The notes: generated by a model not told the origin, from the sequence alone. A stretch of DNA of 64,000 nucleotides from Halorientalis salina (GCF_005049285.1 NZ_SOSC01000001.1:496001-560000), one strand, 5' to 3'; counted from the first letter of the stretch, positions 26,371-35,645 are shown. A program made the numbers and translations.

Positions 26371-27093
26371 ATGAGCGACAACACATCTCCGATCGGTGCG
26401 ATCTTCCAGGTCCAGCGCGATACGATCAAGAACGGGCAGAAAGTCGTCGAGAAAACTCTCGAGGTCCCCAAAGACGTCAACGAGACGCTCCGGGGAACGG
26501 TCGGCTCCCAGAAGGACGCCCAGCAGCGAACCGTCGAGTTCGCCCAGGAGGCCATCAACCAGGTCCTCGACACCGTCGAATCCACGACGCCGAGCGAGGA
26601 CGACACCGTCGACCAGATCCGTGAGTCCGTCAACGACGGGTTCGAGGCGCTGCTCGACCAGCACTCCGAGGCGCTCGACGCCATCGACGACAACTACGCC
26701 GAGGGGATCGACGCCTACGACGACACGCTCGAAAGCGCGACGGACGCGCTGAACGACCAGCTCGAGATCATCCTCGACGCCAACGAGGAACTCGAAGAGC
26801 AGACCCTCGACGCCTTCGAGAACGCCCTCGACCAGTACGAGGAACTCCAGGAACAGATCGAGGAGCAGACCGACGACCTCGGCGACCAGATCGGCGAGCA
26901 GGCCCAGTCGTTCGGTGACCAGTTCGAGGACCAGCTCGACCGCTACCAGGACCAGCTCGACGACATGCAGGACCGCTTCGAGGACCTGCAAGAGAACGTC
27001 GAAGAGAACGTCGAAGAGCTCCAGGACAGTGTCGAAGTGCCGGTCAACGAGCCGGAAGCCGAAGAGCAGGAAGCCGAAGAGCAGGACGCCTGA
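26371..27093 (+). CDS. Phasin-like acidic coiled-coil protein
   Basis: This 240-residue protein has no membrane segment or signal peptide. The start (IGAIFQVQRDTIKNGQKVVEKTLEV... in two adjoining helices) recalls haloarchaeal phasins, which coat polyhydroxyalkanoate granules. The rest is almost entirely heptad-like, with runs such as EELQEQIEEQTDD and DQFEDQLDRYQDQLDDMQD. It ends in repeats of EAEEQ. Codon use is like its neighbours. A divergent promoter and flanking PadR regulators suggest a regulated unit. No PHA synthase is in the window, so the phasin role is an inference from composition. Confidence 0.6.
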   Translation: MSDNTSPIGAIFQVQRDTIKNGQKVVEKTLEVPKDVNETLRGTVGSQKDAQQRTVEFAQEAINQVLDTVESTTPSEDDTVDQIRESVNDGFEALLDQHSEALDAIDDNYAEGIDAYDDTLESATDALNDQLEIILDANEELEEQTLDAFENALDQYEELQEQIEEQTDDLGDQIGEQAQSFGDQFEDQLDRYQDQLDDMQDRFEDLQENVEENVEELQDSVEVPVNEPEAEEQEAEEQDA

Positions 27094-27340
27094 CGCGGGT
27101 TCGATCGGTCATTCCGCGTCAGTCGCCGGCCCTCCGACGGGCGACGATGCCCGCTCTTTTCCGGTATCGATAGCTGTTCGATTCGTCGCGGTAGTTAGCT
27201 AGCAGACAACAACGGTAGCGAAACGACTCCCACGACCTGACCGGAGTGCAATCCGGACCGAGGACGCCACTCTGGACGAAGAAGAGAGCGTCGAGAACGA
27301 AGACGAGATGAGATCGGGGACCAGTCGTCGTGGGCGACCG

Positions 27341-27616
27341 CTAGAGGTCGACGTACTGCTGTTCCCAGTCGCGACGGGCCTCGATCTCGCGGCGGCCACG
27401 GCGAGTCAGACTGTAGAAGTTCGTCCGCCGGTCGCGCTGCCCCTTCTCGACGAGACCCTTGTCGACGAGCGTATCGAGGTTCGGATACAGTCGCCCGTGG
27501 TGGATCTCTTTCTCGTAGTACTCCTCTAGCTCCTCCTTGATAGCCAGCCCGTGTGGCTCCTCCCGGCCGGCGATCACGTACAGCAGGTCACGCTGGAATC
27601 CTGTCAGGTCGTACAT
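27341..27616 (-). CDS. PadR-family transcriptional regulator
   Basis: This 91-residue winged-helix protein has LTGFQRDLLYVIAGREEPHGL, EEYYEKEIHHGRLYPNLDTLVDKGLV and the wing RTNFYSLTRRGRREIE, close to the PadR at 23841-24164. The ATG at 27616 begins the conserved domain; upstream in-frame sequence is AT-rich promoter DNA. It converges on the phasin-like gene. A GTAAT...ATTAC dyad occurs just upstream of its start (about 27620-27643), a possible self-regulatory site. Confidence 0.88.
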   Translation of the reverse strand: MYDLTGFQRDLLYVIAGREEPHGLAIKEELEEYYEKEIHHGRLYPNLDTLVDKGLVEKGQRDRRTNFYSLTRRGRREIEARRDWEQQYVDL

Positions 27617-27899
27617 CGGTAATGTCCAATGGTAGATTACTGTCGGAATATCATAAATATATCGACTTTCGGTACGGGCAACATGAGTCTCGGGACACGA
27701 TCCCCGCAAATACGAGGGTATAGCGACGTGAAAGAGACCCGTTCGGTTTCGAACTCCACAGATTCATAATGAAGTCGTCATGTCTGCCCAGGCAAACCAC
27801 TCCACGTGATGTCGGCTCACGCACACAAGGCGGGAGTCAGTGTGCAGTCACTTCGAAGGGGAGGGTGTCTTTATCTGTCCCGGCGACGTACTGGAACCC

Positions 27900-28190
27900 A
27901 TGCCCGAGGAGGTTCTCTTCGAGACGGAGCGTCGCCAGAGTACGAGCAGTGTCGCCGAGTATCTCAGAGCGGTGGCCGACAAACTGGATGCTGGCGGCAG
28001 TATTACGCTCGATGCGGGGAGCCAGTCCGTGACGATGAACCCCCCGGACGACGTCGAGTTCGAGGTCAAAGCCGAACGGGAGGGCCCATCGGAGGGGCCC
28101 GGCGAGTTGAGCATCGAATTCGAACTGGAGTGGGACGAAGATCGAAGCGGCGAGAGCGGGGACACCGACGGGTCGCTGAGCATCAGCTGA
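27900..28190 (+). CDS. Amphi-Trp domain-containing protein
   Basis: This 96-residue acidic protein has MPEEVLFETERRQS, VAEYLRAVADKLDAGG and SIEFELEWDE, the pattern of the amphi-Trp domain family common in haloarchaea. Function is unknown; it is a small cytoplasmic domain. The ATG at 27900 is chosen because TTTATC lies about 27-30 bases upstream, typical for leaderless transcripts. It stands alone between a PadR gene and a two-hairpin element. Confidence 0.8.
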   Translation: MPEEVLFETERRQSTSSVAEYLRAVADKLDAGGSITLDAGSQSVTMNPPDDVEFEVKAEREGPSEGPGELSIEFELEWDEDRSGESGDTDGSLSIS

Positions 28191-28279
28191 TCGGCGACCA
28201 GAAGTTGTGATTTAATTGTCACGTACGACCGTCGATGAGTCGTCGTGACTACTCCAGTTGCTCGGTATGTAGTTGTCGA

Positions 28280-28390
28280 ATGGAAAGCAAATCACGCGGG
28301 TTGAAAATACCCGCGTGATTGCTTGCCGCCCTGAATTGGTCCCCGCTGACGCTTCGGCCCTCCAAGCGAAGCGTCACCTGAATCGAGTGG
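28280..28390. repeat. Two-hairpin intergenic element, possible MITE or relic
   Basis: Within a 323-base gap without large genes, two long hairpins lie side by side. The first (about 28286-28324) pairs ATCACGCGGGT with ACCCGCGTGAT over an AT-rich loop and extends by flanking AAGCA/TGCTT with one bulged A. The second pairs GACGCTTCG (28348-28356) with CGAAGCGTC (28367-28375) over a 10-base loop. There is no T-run after either, so simple terminators are unlikely. The pattern resembles the ends of small non-autonomous elements, but no target duplication was recognised. Confidence 0.4.
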
Positions 28391-28513
28391 CCATAATCAC
28401 TTAAATGTACCGGCATCGTCGAGAACAGTCAATAAAATCACACGATGGAGAGCTTTCGTTTCGACGCGAGATCGCTTGGCGTTCGTCATCAGTTACGCCC
28501 GAAAGAACGACGA

Positions 28514-28660
28514 TCAGATATACTCCTCTTCGAGCACCCATCCCAGCGCCCGTTTGTAATACGTGAACATTTGCCGCACCCCTTGATGGTTCATGTTCTC
28601 GTCGTCGAGTTGCTCTTTCAGGAACTCGTACTGCTCTCGGATCTCCTCTTCGTCACGCAT
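28514..28660 (-). CDS. 48-residue haloarchaeal small protein
   Basis: The frame from ATG at 28660 to TGA at 28514 encodes 48 residues: a charged helix (MRDEEEIREQYEFLKEQL), a short linker, then GVRQMFTYYKRALGWVLEEEY. The codon positions show the usual G/C bias at third bases, unlike the other frames here, which supports coding. The family is not recognised. The tail with Tyr and Trp next to Lys/Arg could be an interaction helix. It is divergent from the zinc-ribbon gene at 28761. Confidence 0.65.
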   Translation of the reverse strand: MRDEEEIREQYEFLKEQLDDENMNHQGVRQMFTYYKRALGWVLEEEYI

Positions 28661-28760
28661 ACGTGGCAATTAGGGAACGAGATGGAAGAATCTTCACACT
28701 CGGCCCGGTCCCAGGGTCGGAGGCGGGCCAGTTTTGCATCTCGGTTCCCAAGCCGGAGGC

Positions 28761-29474
28761 ATGAAGATTCGCGGGGACCGCCAGTGCAAGGAGTGTGAGA
28801 CGCGCTGGTCCTACTACGAGACTGGAGAGATCACCTGTCCGGAGTGTGGGAGTCTCAGGAGCGTCGGTGTCGAGGACCGGAAAGAACACACGGCCAGTCC
28901 CGTCACGCTGGATCTGACCGATGTCCGCAACCGGATCGACGACGTACCGATCAGTGAACTCGCCGCCGACGCGGCCGAGGAATGTCGATCGTTCGTCCGC
29001 CAGTACGGGTTCATCGACGCCGGAGAGCTACAGCCGCTGTCGGACGCGTATCTCGCCGCCCGCGAACTGCGCCACGTCGCCGGGTACGTCGAACACACGA
29101 TGCGGCTCACCGACGACGAGGAGTACTACTTGCTCGAACTCATCAGGGGCGCGGATCAGGGGGAGCGGCCCGAACCCGCGGCGGTCCCGGACTCGGTCCG
29201 AGACGCGCGCGGACTGGCGTACGCGACGGCCGTCGATCACTACCGGAGTGACCTCCGCGTCTATCTGGACGACCACCCCGACGAGACCGCACGACAACTC
29301 CTGTCGACGCTCGCCGAACACGGAAAGCGCATCACTGCGCTGGACGGCGACGTACCCCTCTCGACCTCGGAAGCACTCGTCGGGACGGCCCGATCGCTGG
29401 GCGAGTATCTCGCGACCGGCGACGAGAGCTCACTCGCCCAGGCCCAGCACCGACTCGACACGCTCGGTGGGTAG
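28761..29474 (+). CDS. N-terminal zinc-ribbon protein (DUF7117-like)
   Basis: The protein has 237 residues. It begins with a zinc ribbon: CKECETRW (about residues 9-16), then CPECGSLRSVG (about 26-36). The rest is helical and acidic, with ELRHVAGYVEHTMRLTDDEEYYLLELIRGAD in the centre. The domain order is typical of a haloarchaeal family of unknown role. The ATG at 28761 is chosen because the ribbon follows directly. It converges on the Nudix-folD operon. Confidence 0.75.
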   Translation: MKIRGDRQCKECETRWSYYETGEITCPECGSLRSVGVEDRKEHTASPVTLDLTDVRNRIDDVPISELAADAAEECRSFVRQYGFIDAGELQPLSDAYLAARELRHVAGYVEHTMRLTDDEEYYLLELIRGADQGERPEPAAVPDSVRDARGLAYATAVDHYRSDLRVYLDDHPDETARQLLSTLAEHGKRITALDGDVPLSTSEALVGTARSLGEYLATGDESSLAQAQHRLDTLGG

Positions 29475-29582
29475 ACCGCCGATCACCGGCCAGAACGACG
29501 CGCCATCCGACGGCTCGACGTCACGGTCGGTAACAGTCCTGTCGAACGTCTTTCCAGGCGCTGGCGACCACACAACGCACGG

Positions 29583-30074
29583 TCAGTGGTTAGCGACGAC
29601 GACCTCGCGGTCGACCGTCTCCTCTGGGACCGTTTCGACCCACTCGACGCGGTCGATCCCCTCGCCGTCGCGGCCGGGGTCGGCAGCGAGCGCCGTCGTC
29701 TCCGGTTCGGCGGTGTAGTGTGCGAACCAGAAGGCGACGCGGTCGGTCCCGTGTTCGAACCCGACCTCGGTCACGGCGAGGAGATCACCGACCGCGATTT
29801 CGACCCCCGTCTCCTCGCGGACTTCCCGGCGGACGGCCTCCTGGTGGGTTTCGCCGGGTTCGACCTTGCCACCGGGTGCGAGCCACTGATCGTCTTCCCG
29901 GACCAGGAGCACGCGCCCAGCGTCGTCGGTCACGACGGCGCCGACCGCCCAGGTCCACCCCGCCTCGATGCTCGCACGTGCCTCGGCCAGTCGGTCCGGG
30001 TCGACCTCGTGTGTCGTCTCGCGGTGCCACACGTCCTCGCGGGCGGCGAGCGTCTCGAAATCCGGAGTGGTCAT
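29583..30074 (-). CDS. Nudix hydrolase
   Basis: This 163-residue protein carries a complete Nudix box, [14 protein letters not shown] then [12 protein letters not shown] (about residues 67-91), so it should hydrolyse a nucleoside diphosphate linked to another group. The segment [17 protein letters not shown] is typical of the fold. The substrate cannot be read; NUDIX enzymes next to folD may clean up dihydroneopterin-type or oxidised nucleotides, which is only a suggestion. It starts on the base adjoining the folD stop, so the two form one operon. Confidence 0.92.
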   Translation of the reverse strand: MTTPDFETLAAREDVWHRETTHEVDPDRLAEARASIEAGWTWAVGAVVTDDAGRVLLVREDDQWLAPGGKVEPGETHQEAVRREVREETGVEIAVGDLLAVTEVGFEHGTDRVAFWFAHYTAEPETTALAADPGRDGEGIDRVEWVETVPEETVDREVVVANH

Positions 30075-30968
30075 TCAGGGAAGCGTCACGTCAATGTCTT
30101 CCTGCAGGCCGGCGGCCTTGACGGTGTTCCAGAGCAACATCGCACGCGTCATCGGACCAACACCGCCGGGAACGGGCGTGATCGCGCCGGCTTTCTCGCT
30201 GGCGCTCTCGTACGCCACGTCGCCGACCAGTTCGTACCCCTTCTCGTTGTCCGCCTCCACGCGGTTGATCCCCACGTCGATGACGGCCGCTCCCTCCGAA
30301 ATCATGTCGCCGGAGATCATCTCCGGGACGCCGGCGGCGGCGACGACGATGTCGGCTGCCCGGGTCTTCTCGGCCAGGTCGTCGGTTCGGGAGTGACAGA
30401 CGGTCACCGTGGCGTTGCCGCCCTCGGCCTTCTGGAGCAGCAGGTTGGCCATCGGCTTACCGACGATGTCGGAGCGGCCGACGACGACCGCGTCGGCTCC
30501 CTCGGTCTCGACGTCGGCGTCGGCCAGGAGTTTCTGGATGCCGTGAGGCGTACATGGTTTGTACCGGGCGTTGCCCGCCACGAGCCGGCCGACGTTCTCG
30601 GGGTGGAACCCGTCGACGTCTTTGGCGGGGTCGATGCGGCGGAGGACCTGCCGGTCGTCGACGTGGTCCGGCACGGGCATCTGGACGAGGATCCCGTTGA
30701 CGTCGTCGTCGGCGTTGAGTTCGTCGATGGTGTCGTAGAGTTCCTCGGCTGGGGCCTCGGGGTCGATCTCGATGTCGATGGCTTCGATGCCCACCTCCTC
30801 GCAGTCGTCCTGTTTCATCGAGACGTACGTCTCGCTGGCGGGGTCGTCACTCATCAGAACGGTCGCGAGACTTGGCGTGACACCCGCGTCGTCGAGCGTG
30901 TCGATGGCGTCCGCGAGCCCGTCGCGAACGTCCTGGGCGACGGCGTTGCCGTCGATTACCTCGGTCAT
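30075..30968 (-). CDS. folD: Methylenetetrahydrofolate dehydrogenase/cyclohydrolase FolD
   Basis: This 297-residue bifunctional enzyme interconverts methylene-, methenyl- and formyl-tetrahydrofolate with NADP. Family marks include YVSMKQDDCEEVGIE with the catalytic Lys, GILVQMPVPDHVD, KDVDGFHPENVG, PCTPHGI, VVGRSDIVGKPMANLL and ITPVPGGVGPMTRAMLL. It is first in the folD-nudix operon. GlyA, another one-carbon enzyme, is encoded less than 1 kb away on the same strand, with two plus-strand genes between. Length and motifs are standard. Confidence 0.96.
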   Translation of the reverse strand: MTEVIDGNAVAQDVRDGLADAIDTLDDAGVTPSLATVLMSDDPASETYVSMKQDDCEEVGIEAIDIEIDPEAPAEELYDTIDELNADDDVNGILVQMPVPDHVDDRQVLRRIDPAKDVDGFHPENVGRLVAGNARYKPCTPHGIQKLLADADVETEGADAVVVGRSDIVGKPMANLLLQKAEGGNATVTVCHSRTDDLAEKTRAADIVVAAAGVPEMISGDMISEGAAVIDVGINRVEADNEKGYELVGDVAYESASEKAGAITPVPGGVGPMTRAMLLWNTVKAAGLQEDIDVTLP

Positions 30969-31171
30969 GTCCTAACGGGGACCGCGGCGAGTAATCAAAG
31001 GCTCGGATCACGCGCGACTGGTCACTCCCCTGCTGGACGCCTGTCGTCTCTCTATACGCTCTCGATCACATCGACCGCAACGCGTTGTTCAGTTCCTGGG
31101 GTAGACGTGTGCGACCCAGTCGTGAAAGTATAGATCAAAGACACTTTCCAGCCGAAGAACCGTTCTGCCAC

Positions 31172-31624
31172 ATGAACCGGCGTACCTTCCTCCAGGTCGT
31201 AGGTCTCGGTTCGGCCCTTGGTCTCGGTGGGTGTACTGCAGTTCGAACGGAAAAAGCGGTCAGCGGGACTCACCGACATCTACGGTCGACATCAGTCTGG
31301 AATGGCGTTCCGAAAACGATCCAGCAGACTGTGTTCGTTCCCGACGTCGTGGTGGACAACGGTCGCGTCGATGTCCTCACCACTGTCGATCTCGGTCTCC
31401 CGGATGAGTCTGACCGCCGACCCGAGGAAGCGACCGTCAGCCTCGCAGTTGATTCGACTGCCGATGAGTGGACCAAAGAGTGGGAAGACGACACCCGTCT
31501 GTCTGGCACGCTCACTGCCGAGATGGGGGAGGGAGACACCGTGTCGATCACTTCTCAGACCGCCTTCGAGTCCGGCGGTTCGGTTCAAACAACCCGCTAC
31601 GAGGAGATCCATCATGAGGAGTAA
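31172..31624 (+). CDS. Tat-type lipoprotein of unknown function
   Basis: The 150-residue protein begins MNRRTFLQVVGLGSALGLGGC, spanning a short Tat-like signal with a lipobox Cys near residue 21. The mature part is beta-rich, with VPDVVVDNGRVDVLTTVDLG and TLTAEMGEGDTVSIT, and has no known domain. It should be anchored on the outer face of the membrane. The ATG at 31172 is chosen to place the twin arginines at residues 3-4. A small membrane protein follows 47 bases downstream and may be co-transcribed. Confidence 0.75.
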   Translation: MNRRTFLQVVGLGSALGLGGCTAVRTEKAVSGTHRHLRSTSVWNGVPKTIQQTVFVPDVVVDNGRVDVLTTVDLGLPDESDRRPEEATVSLAVDSTADEWTKEWEDDTRLSGTLTAEMGEGDTVSITSQTAFESGGSVQTTRYEEIHHEE

Positions 31625-31671
31625 GTTCTGGATACGACAGCGAGATGCATCAAACACCGCGACTGTCAGCA

Positions 31672-31854
31672 ATGACTGAGACGAATCCGATCCGGTCCGA
31701 TATCCTCGCTACGCTCAGGGGCATGGTTTTCGTGCTTTTTGCCCTCCAATTGACGCTGATCGGTGTCTTCGCTGGCGACGGTTCGTTTTGGGTGCTTCTC
31801 GCGGGATTTTTCAGCGGTCTAATCGGGGTTATTGCGTCTCTGCCGATATACTGA
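31672..31854 (+). CDS. Small two-helix membrane protein
   Basis: This is a 60-residue protein with two hydrophobic segments (about residues 17-33 and 38-58). An ATG at 31645 would add nine residues, but the one at 31672 gives a more typical short N-terminus (MTETNPIRSD). It follows the lipoprotein gene on the same strand. The family is not recognised. Confidence 0.6.
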   Translation: MTETNPIRSDILATLRGMVFVLFALQLTLIGVFAGDGSFWVLLAGFFSGLIGVIASLPIY

Positions 31855-31929
31855 TCGGTGATCGATCTCGCTGTGAGAGGACGGGCAGGGCGAACCCAAC
31901 CCCCGAAAAGACCCTCAGCTACACGCGCT

Positions 31930-33177
31930 TTACTCGTAGAGCGTGTACTCGTCGGTGAGTTCGTCGACGCGTTCGGCGGCGTCGGCCTTCACGTCCTCGT
32001 CGTCGTAGTTGTCGACGACCTCGTAGATGATGTCGGCGACCTCGCGGCAGGCCTCGGCGTCGAAGCCGCGGGTCGTCAGTCCGGGCGTGCCCGCGCGGAT
32101 GCCCGAGGGGTTGAACGCTGACCGGCTTTCGCCGGGGACCGTGTTAGCGTTGAGAACGATGCCGACCTCTTCGAGGGCTTCCTCGGCGTCCTTCCCGGTC
32201 GTGTCCGGGTGCGAGGGGCGCAGGTCCACGAGGACGAGGTGGTTGTCGGTGCCGCCCGACACCAGCTCGAAGCCGTGTTCCTGGAGCCGGTCGCCCAGTG
32301 CTTTGGCGTTCTCGATCGTCTGTTCGGCGTACTCCTCGAACTCGGGTTCGAGGGCCTCCTTGAAGCCGACGGCCTTGCCGGCGACGTTGTGCATCAGCGG
32401 GCCGCCCTGGCCGCCGGGGAACACGGCGGGGTCGATGTCGTCGGCGTACTCCTCGTCGCACATGATGATGCCACCGCGACCGGCGCGGATGGTCTTGTGC
32501 GTCGAGCCGGTGACGAAGTCGGCGACGCCGACCGGCGACTGGTGGACGCCCGCCGCTACGAGTCCGGTGATGTGTGCGATGTCGGCGAGGTGGTAGGCGT
32601 CGACGGCGTCGGCGGCTTCCTGGATGGCCTCGAAGTCGACCTCGCGCGGGTACGCGGAGTAGCCCGAGACGATGATGTCCGGCTCGAACTCCTCGGCGTG
32701 GGCGCGGAGTTCGTCGTAGTCGATGTAGCCCGAATCGGCGTCGACCTCGTACTGTTCGACCTCGTAGAACTGGCCGGTGAAGTTCGCAGGGTGGCCGTGG
32801 CTGAGGTGGCCGCCGTGGTTCAGGTCCAGCGAGAGGATCTTGTCGCCGGCTTCGAGGACAGCGTAGTAGACGCCCTGATTGGCCTGCGTGCCCGAGTGGG
32901 GCTGGACGTTGACGTGCTCTGCGCCCCACAGCTCCTTGGCGCGCTCGATGGCGAGTTCCTCGACCTCGTCGGCGTACTCACAGCCGGCGTAGTAGCGCTC
33001 GCCGGGGTATCCTTCGGCGTACTTGTTGGTCAGGACGCTGCTCTGGGCTTCGAGCACCGCTTCGCTGACGTGGTTCTCGCTGGCGATCATCGCCAGGGTG
33101 TCGTTCTGTCGCTGTACTTCGCCCTCGAGGGCGTCCGCGATGGCCGGGTCCGTCTCCCGGACGTGCTCGTAGTTCAT
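31930..33177 (-). CDS. glyA: Serine hydroxymethyltransferase
   Basis: This 415-residue PLP enzyme converts serine and tetrahydrofolate to glycine and methylene-tetrahydrofolate. Key blocks are LAMIASENHVSEAVLEAQ, YAEGYPGERYY, NVQPHSGTQANQGVYY, HLSHGHPANFTG and the PLP lysine in TGSTHKTIRAGRGG. The start at 33177 matches the family; earlier in-frame codons give unrelated sequence. Together with folD nearby it supplies one-carbon units. It is divergent from the CHAT protease gene. Confidence 0.96.
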   Translation of the reverse strand: MNYEHVRETDPAIADALEGEVQRQNDTLAMIASENHVSEAVLEAQSSVLTNKYAEGYPGERYYAGCEYADEVEELAIERAKELWGAEHVNVQPHSGTQANQGVYYAVLEAGDKILSLDLNHGGHLSHGHPANFTGQFYEVEQYEVDADSGYIDYDELRAHAEEFEPDIIVSGYSAYPREVDFEAIQEAADAVDAYHLADIAHITGLVAAGVHQSPVGVADFVTGSTHKTIRAGRGGIIMCDEEYADDIDPAVFPGGQGGPLMHNVAGKAVGFKEALEPEFEEYAEQTIENAKALGDRLQEHGFELVSGGTDNHLVLVDLRPSHPDTTGKDAEEALEEVGIVLNANTVPGESRSAFNPSGIRAGTPGLTTRGFDAEACREVADIIYEVVDNYDDEDVKADAAERVDELTDEYTLYE

Positions 33178-33345
33178 GTGGACTGGTCCGACCCGGCCCG
33201 TCAATAATCTACCTAACCGGCGTCTGGAATGGGAGGGGTACACATACGTCCCGAGACCGACCAGGCGTTCGTCGATTCGTCTTAATAACCCGGTAATACA
33301 CCAGCCGAAAAGTAATGGGCCAGTAGCGCGTTTCATGTCGGTACC

Positions 33346-35427
33346 ATGATGGTGTGGGTGGCGGCCAATGGGGGGGTCAGAGCCATCGGCGACGCCGGTG
33401 AGGTAACTGTCCAGACAGCGGACTGGCAGGACAGTGCGACCGGGCCGACGCTCGGGCGACCGGTCGACGAGACGGTCACCGGCCAGGTCTCGTCGCTCAC
33501 CGTTCCGGTTCGGAGCGCAACAGTGACCGACAGGGCGAGTGGGCAGGAGTACGACCTCGGGGACGGCGTCACCCTCGATGCGGGACCGTACGTCCTCGAA
33601 TGCCGGCCGGCGATGGGAGTCTCCGACGGGAATCGGTCCGCTCGGGGGGATCAGCACGGCAGCACGGAGCTGGCGATCCGGTTCGACGGTCCCGTGGCGA
33701 TCCGCCGCTCGGGACGGGACCTGACGGTCGCCTTCGAGGGGCAAGAGCCGGTGACCGTGGGGTTCTCCGAGTGTCGGAGTGATCCGGCGACGATAACTGT
33801 ACCGGGAACAGGGGACGGGGTGGCCACCGCGATCACGCACCTCTCGTCAGCACTACGGACGGCGGGTCCCGAGCGGTCGCACCCGTCACACCGGGACACC
33901 CCGCCGATGGTCGAACTCGGAGACGAGGTATCGATCCCCGACGCCGTCGCGGACGCGACGCCGGAGACGGGTCTCGAACTCCAGGTGCCGCCCTCGATGG
34001 AGTACCTGTTCGTCGGTGCGCCGCTGGCCTACTATCTCGGCGCCGAGGTAACTGTCACAGACCGGACCCACCCGCGACTCGTCGCGCCATCGATCGACTT
34101 CGAGTACCAGTTCCGGGAGCTACCGACGTTTCAACACGGCGTGGCGCGACTGCTCCGACAGACGTTCTTTTTCGATACGCTCGTCCGCGACGTCGACGGC
34201 GACGCGACCGACCAGCGGGCACGGTTGGCGTCACGGTACGGCCTGGACACCGAGGCGCTGCGGCGGTGCTCGCCGGCCGAGCGCCTGGCGCGGTATTTCT
34301 GGGTGTCGGACGCCGACCTCCCACAGGCGCTCCCGGAGTGGCACTTCTCGACGTACGCGGCACCAGAAACGCGCAACGTCCGGTGTCTGCCGTACCTGCT
34401 CGACGCGCTGAGTCTGGTCTACCTGCCAGAGTCCTCGGAGCTCCGGGGAACGGAACTGTTAGAGCGGACCCTCGACGACTGTTACCGGTCGGGGAGCGCG
34501 ACCAGCGGATCGGTCGCGTCGGTCGACGTGGTGAAACCCGAACTCCAGGCCGGGCGCGTGCACGCCTGGCTGGCACCCGGTGCACCAATCGACGCGTTCA
34601 AACCCACGCCTCGGGCGTACGAGAACCGTCGCCGCTACCAGAACGACAGCGGGACGGAGTTGTCCGTGGCCGTCATCCTCAACGACGAGGAGATGGCCGA
34701 CGAGCACGCGACGGTCTCGGAGATCTACCGGGAGCGGTCGGCCGATCTCCCGCTGTCGGTGACCGTCCACGAACACCTGGGGCGCGACGAACTGGCCGAG
34801 GTGTTCGCCACGCCGAACGACTTCGTCCACTACATCGGCCACTGTGACACCCAGGGGTTACAGTGCGTGGACGGCACCCTCTCGGCGTCGTCGCTGGACG
34901 CCTGCCGCGCACGGACCTTCTTCCTCAACGCCTGCGGGTCCTATCACGAGGGGCTCGATCTGGTCGAGCGGGGCAGCGTCGCGGGCGCGGTGACGCTGAC
35001 GAAGGTTCTCGACCGACAGGCCGCGAAGGTGGGGACGGCTTTCGCGCGCCTGCTCGTCCACGGGTTCGGCCTCGAACCAGCGATGCAACTCGCCCGGCGG
35101 CGGATCATGATGGGGAAGGACTACGCCGTCGTCGGCGACGGTACCTACACGCTCGCACCGACGCCCGAGAGCCCGACCGTCGGCTGGCTCGAACGCGATG
35201 GGACGGACTATCGGCTCCGCTGTGAGGCGGTATCCGCCCGAGATATCGGGGACAGCTACCGGCCACCCGTCAGCGACGATGCGCTTCTGCACGGCACTGC
35301 CACGGAGACTGTCCTCGACACCGACGAACTGCTCGACGTCCTCCGACAGCAGGCACTCCCCGTGATCTACGACAGCGAGTTCCACTGGTCGGCGGAACTC
35401 GCCGCGAAACTCACCGACGGGAACTGA
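33346..35427 (+). CDS. CHAT-domain (caspase-like) protease
   Basis: The protein has 693 residues. The C-terminal third has the CHAT pattern: a His in DFVHYIGHCD (about residue 499) and a Cys in FFLNACGS (about residue 529), followed by VAGAVTLTKVLD. The N-terminal two thirds show beta-rich segments and a helical region but no named domain. The catalytic pair is intact, so proteolysis is plausible. CHAT proteases act in some bacterial and archaeal defence systems; the target here is unknown. ATGs at 33346 and 33349 are both possible. The next genes are a TbsP regulator and a YcaO protein, separated by a long AT-rich promoter. Confidence 0.75.
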   Translation: MMVWVAANGGVRAIGDAGEVTVQTADWQDSATGPTLGRPVDETVTGQVSSLTVPVRSATVTDRASGQEYDLGDGVTLDAGPYVLECRPAMGVSDGNRSARGDQHGSTELAIRFDGPVAIRRSGRDLTVAFEGQEPVTVGFSECRSDPATITVPGTGDGVATAITHLSSALRTAGPERSHPSHRDTPPMVELGDEVSIPDAVADATPETGLELQVPPSMEYLFVGAPLAYYLGAEVTVTDRTHPRLVAPSIDFEYQFRELPTFQHGVARLLRQTFFFDTLVRDVDGDATDQRARLASRYGLDTEALRRCSPAERLARYFWVSDADLPQALPEWHFSTYAAPETRNVRCLPYLLDALSLVYLPESSELRGTELLERTLDDCYRSGSATSGSVASVDVVKPELQAGRVHAWLAPGAPIDAFKPTPRAYENRRRYQNDSGTELSVAVILNDEEMADEHATVSEIYRERSADLPLSVTVHEHLGRDELAEVFATPNDFVHYIGHCDTQGLQCVDGTLSASSLDACRARTFFLNACGSYHEGLDLVERGSVAGAVTLTKVLDRQAAKVGTAFARLLVHGFGLEPAMQLARRRIMMGKDYAVVGDGTYTLAPTPESPTVGWLERDGTDYRLRCEAVSARDIGDSYRPPVSDDALLHGTATETVLDTDELLDVLRQQALPVIYDSEFHWSAELAAKLTDGN

Positions 35428-35645
35428 TCGATCACTGTTCTGGCGACACCTCACCACCGGCAGGACTCCCCCAGTCGGGACGACCGCGCACCTTCTCCAT
35501 CGAGGATATTCATTTTTGATATCGGCTCGCAAGACATATATTTACTGTCCTTCAACTGACGGTGTTTACGAGTTCGCCGCGTAATTCAACTCGTTATCAA
35601 CGATAAAATTAAATACGGTTAAATAATATATACAGTCATAGGACG
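35428..35645 (+). promoter_or_regulatory. AT-rich promoter region of tbsP
   Basis: This 218-base region has several AT-rich boxes. AATAATATATAC (about 35620-35631) sits about 15-26 bases before the ATG, fitting a leaderless transcript. An inverted repeat ACGAGTT/AACTCGT (about 35567-35593, 13-base spacer) and TTATC-AAC-GATAA (about 35596-35608) are candidate operators. TTAAATA is repeated twice, separated by CGG. Such density suits an autoregulated regulator gene. Confidence 0.5.

Noticed and set aside
33178..33840. N-terminal extension of GlyA
   Set aside because: The upstream codons give Arg/Pro-rich sequence absent from SHMT and overlap the CHAT gene.
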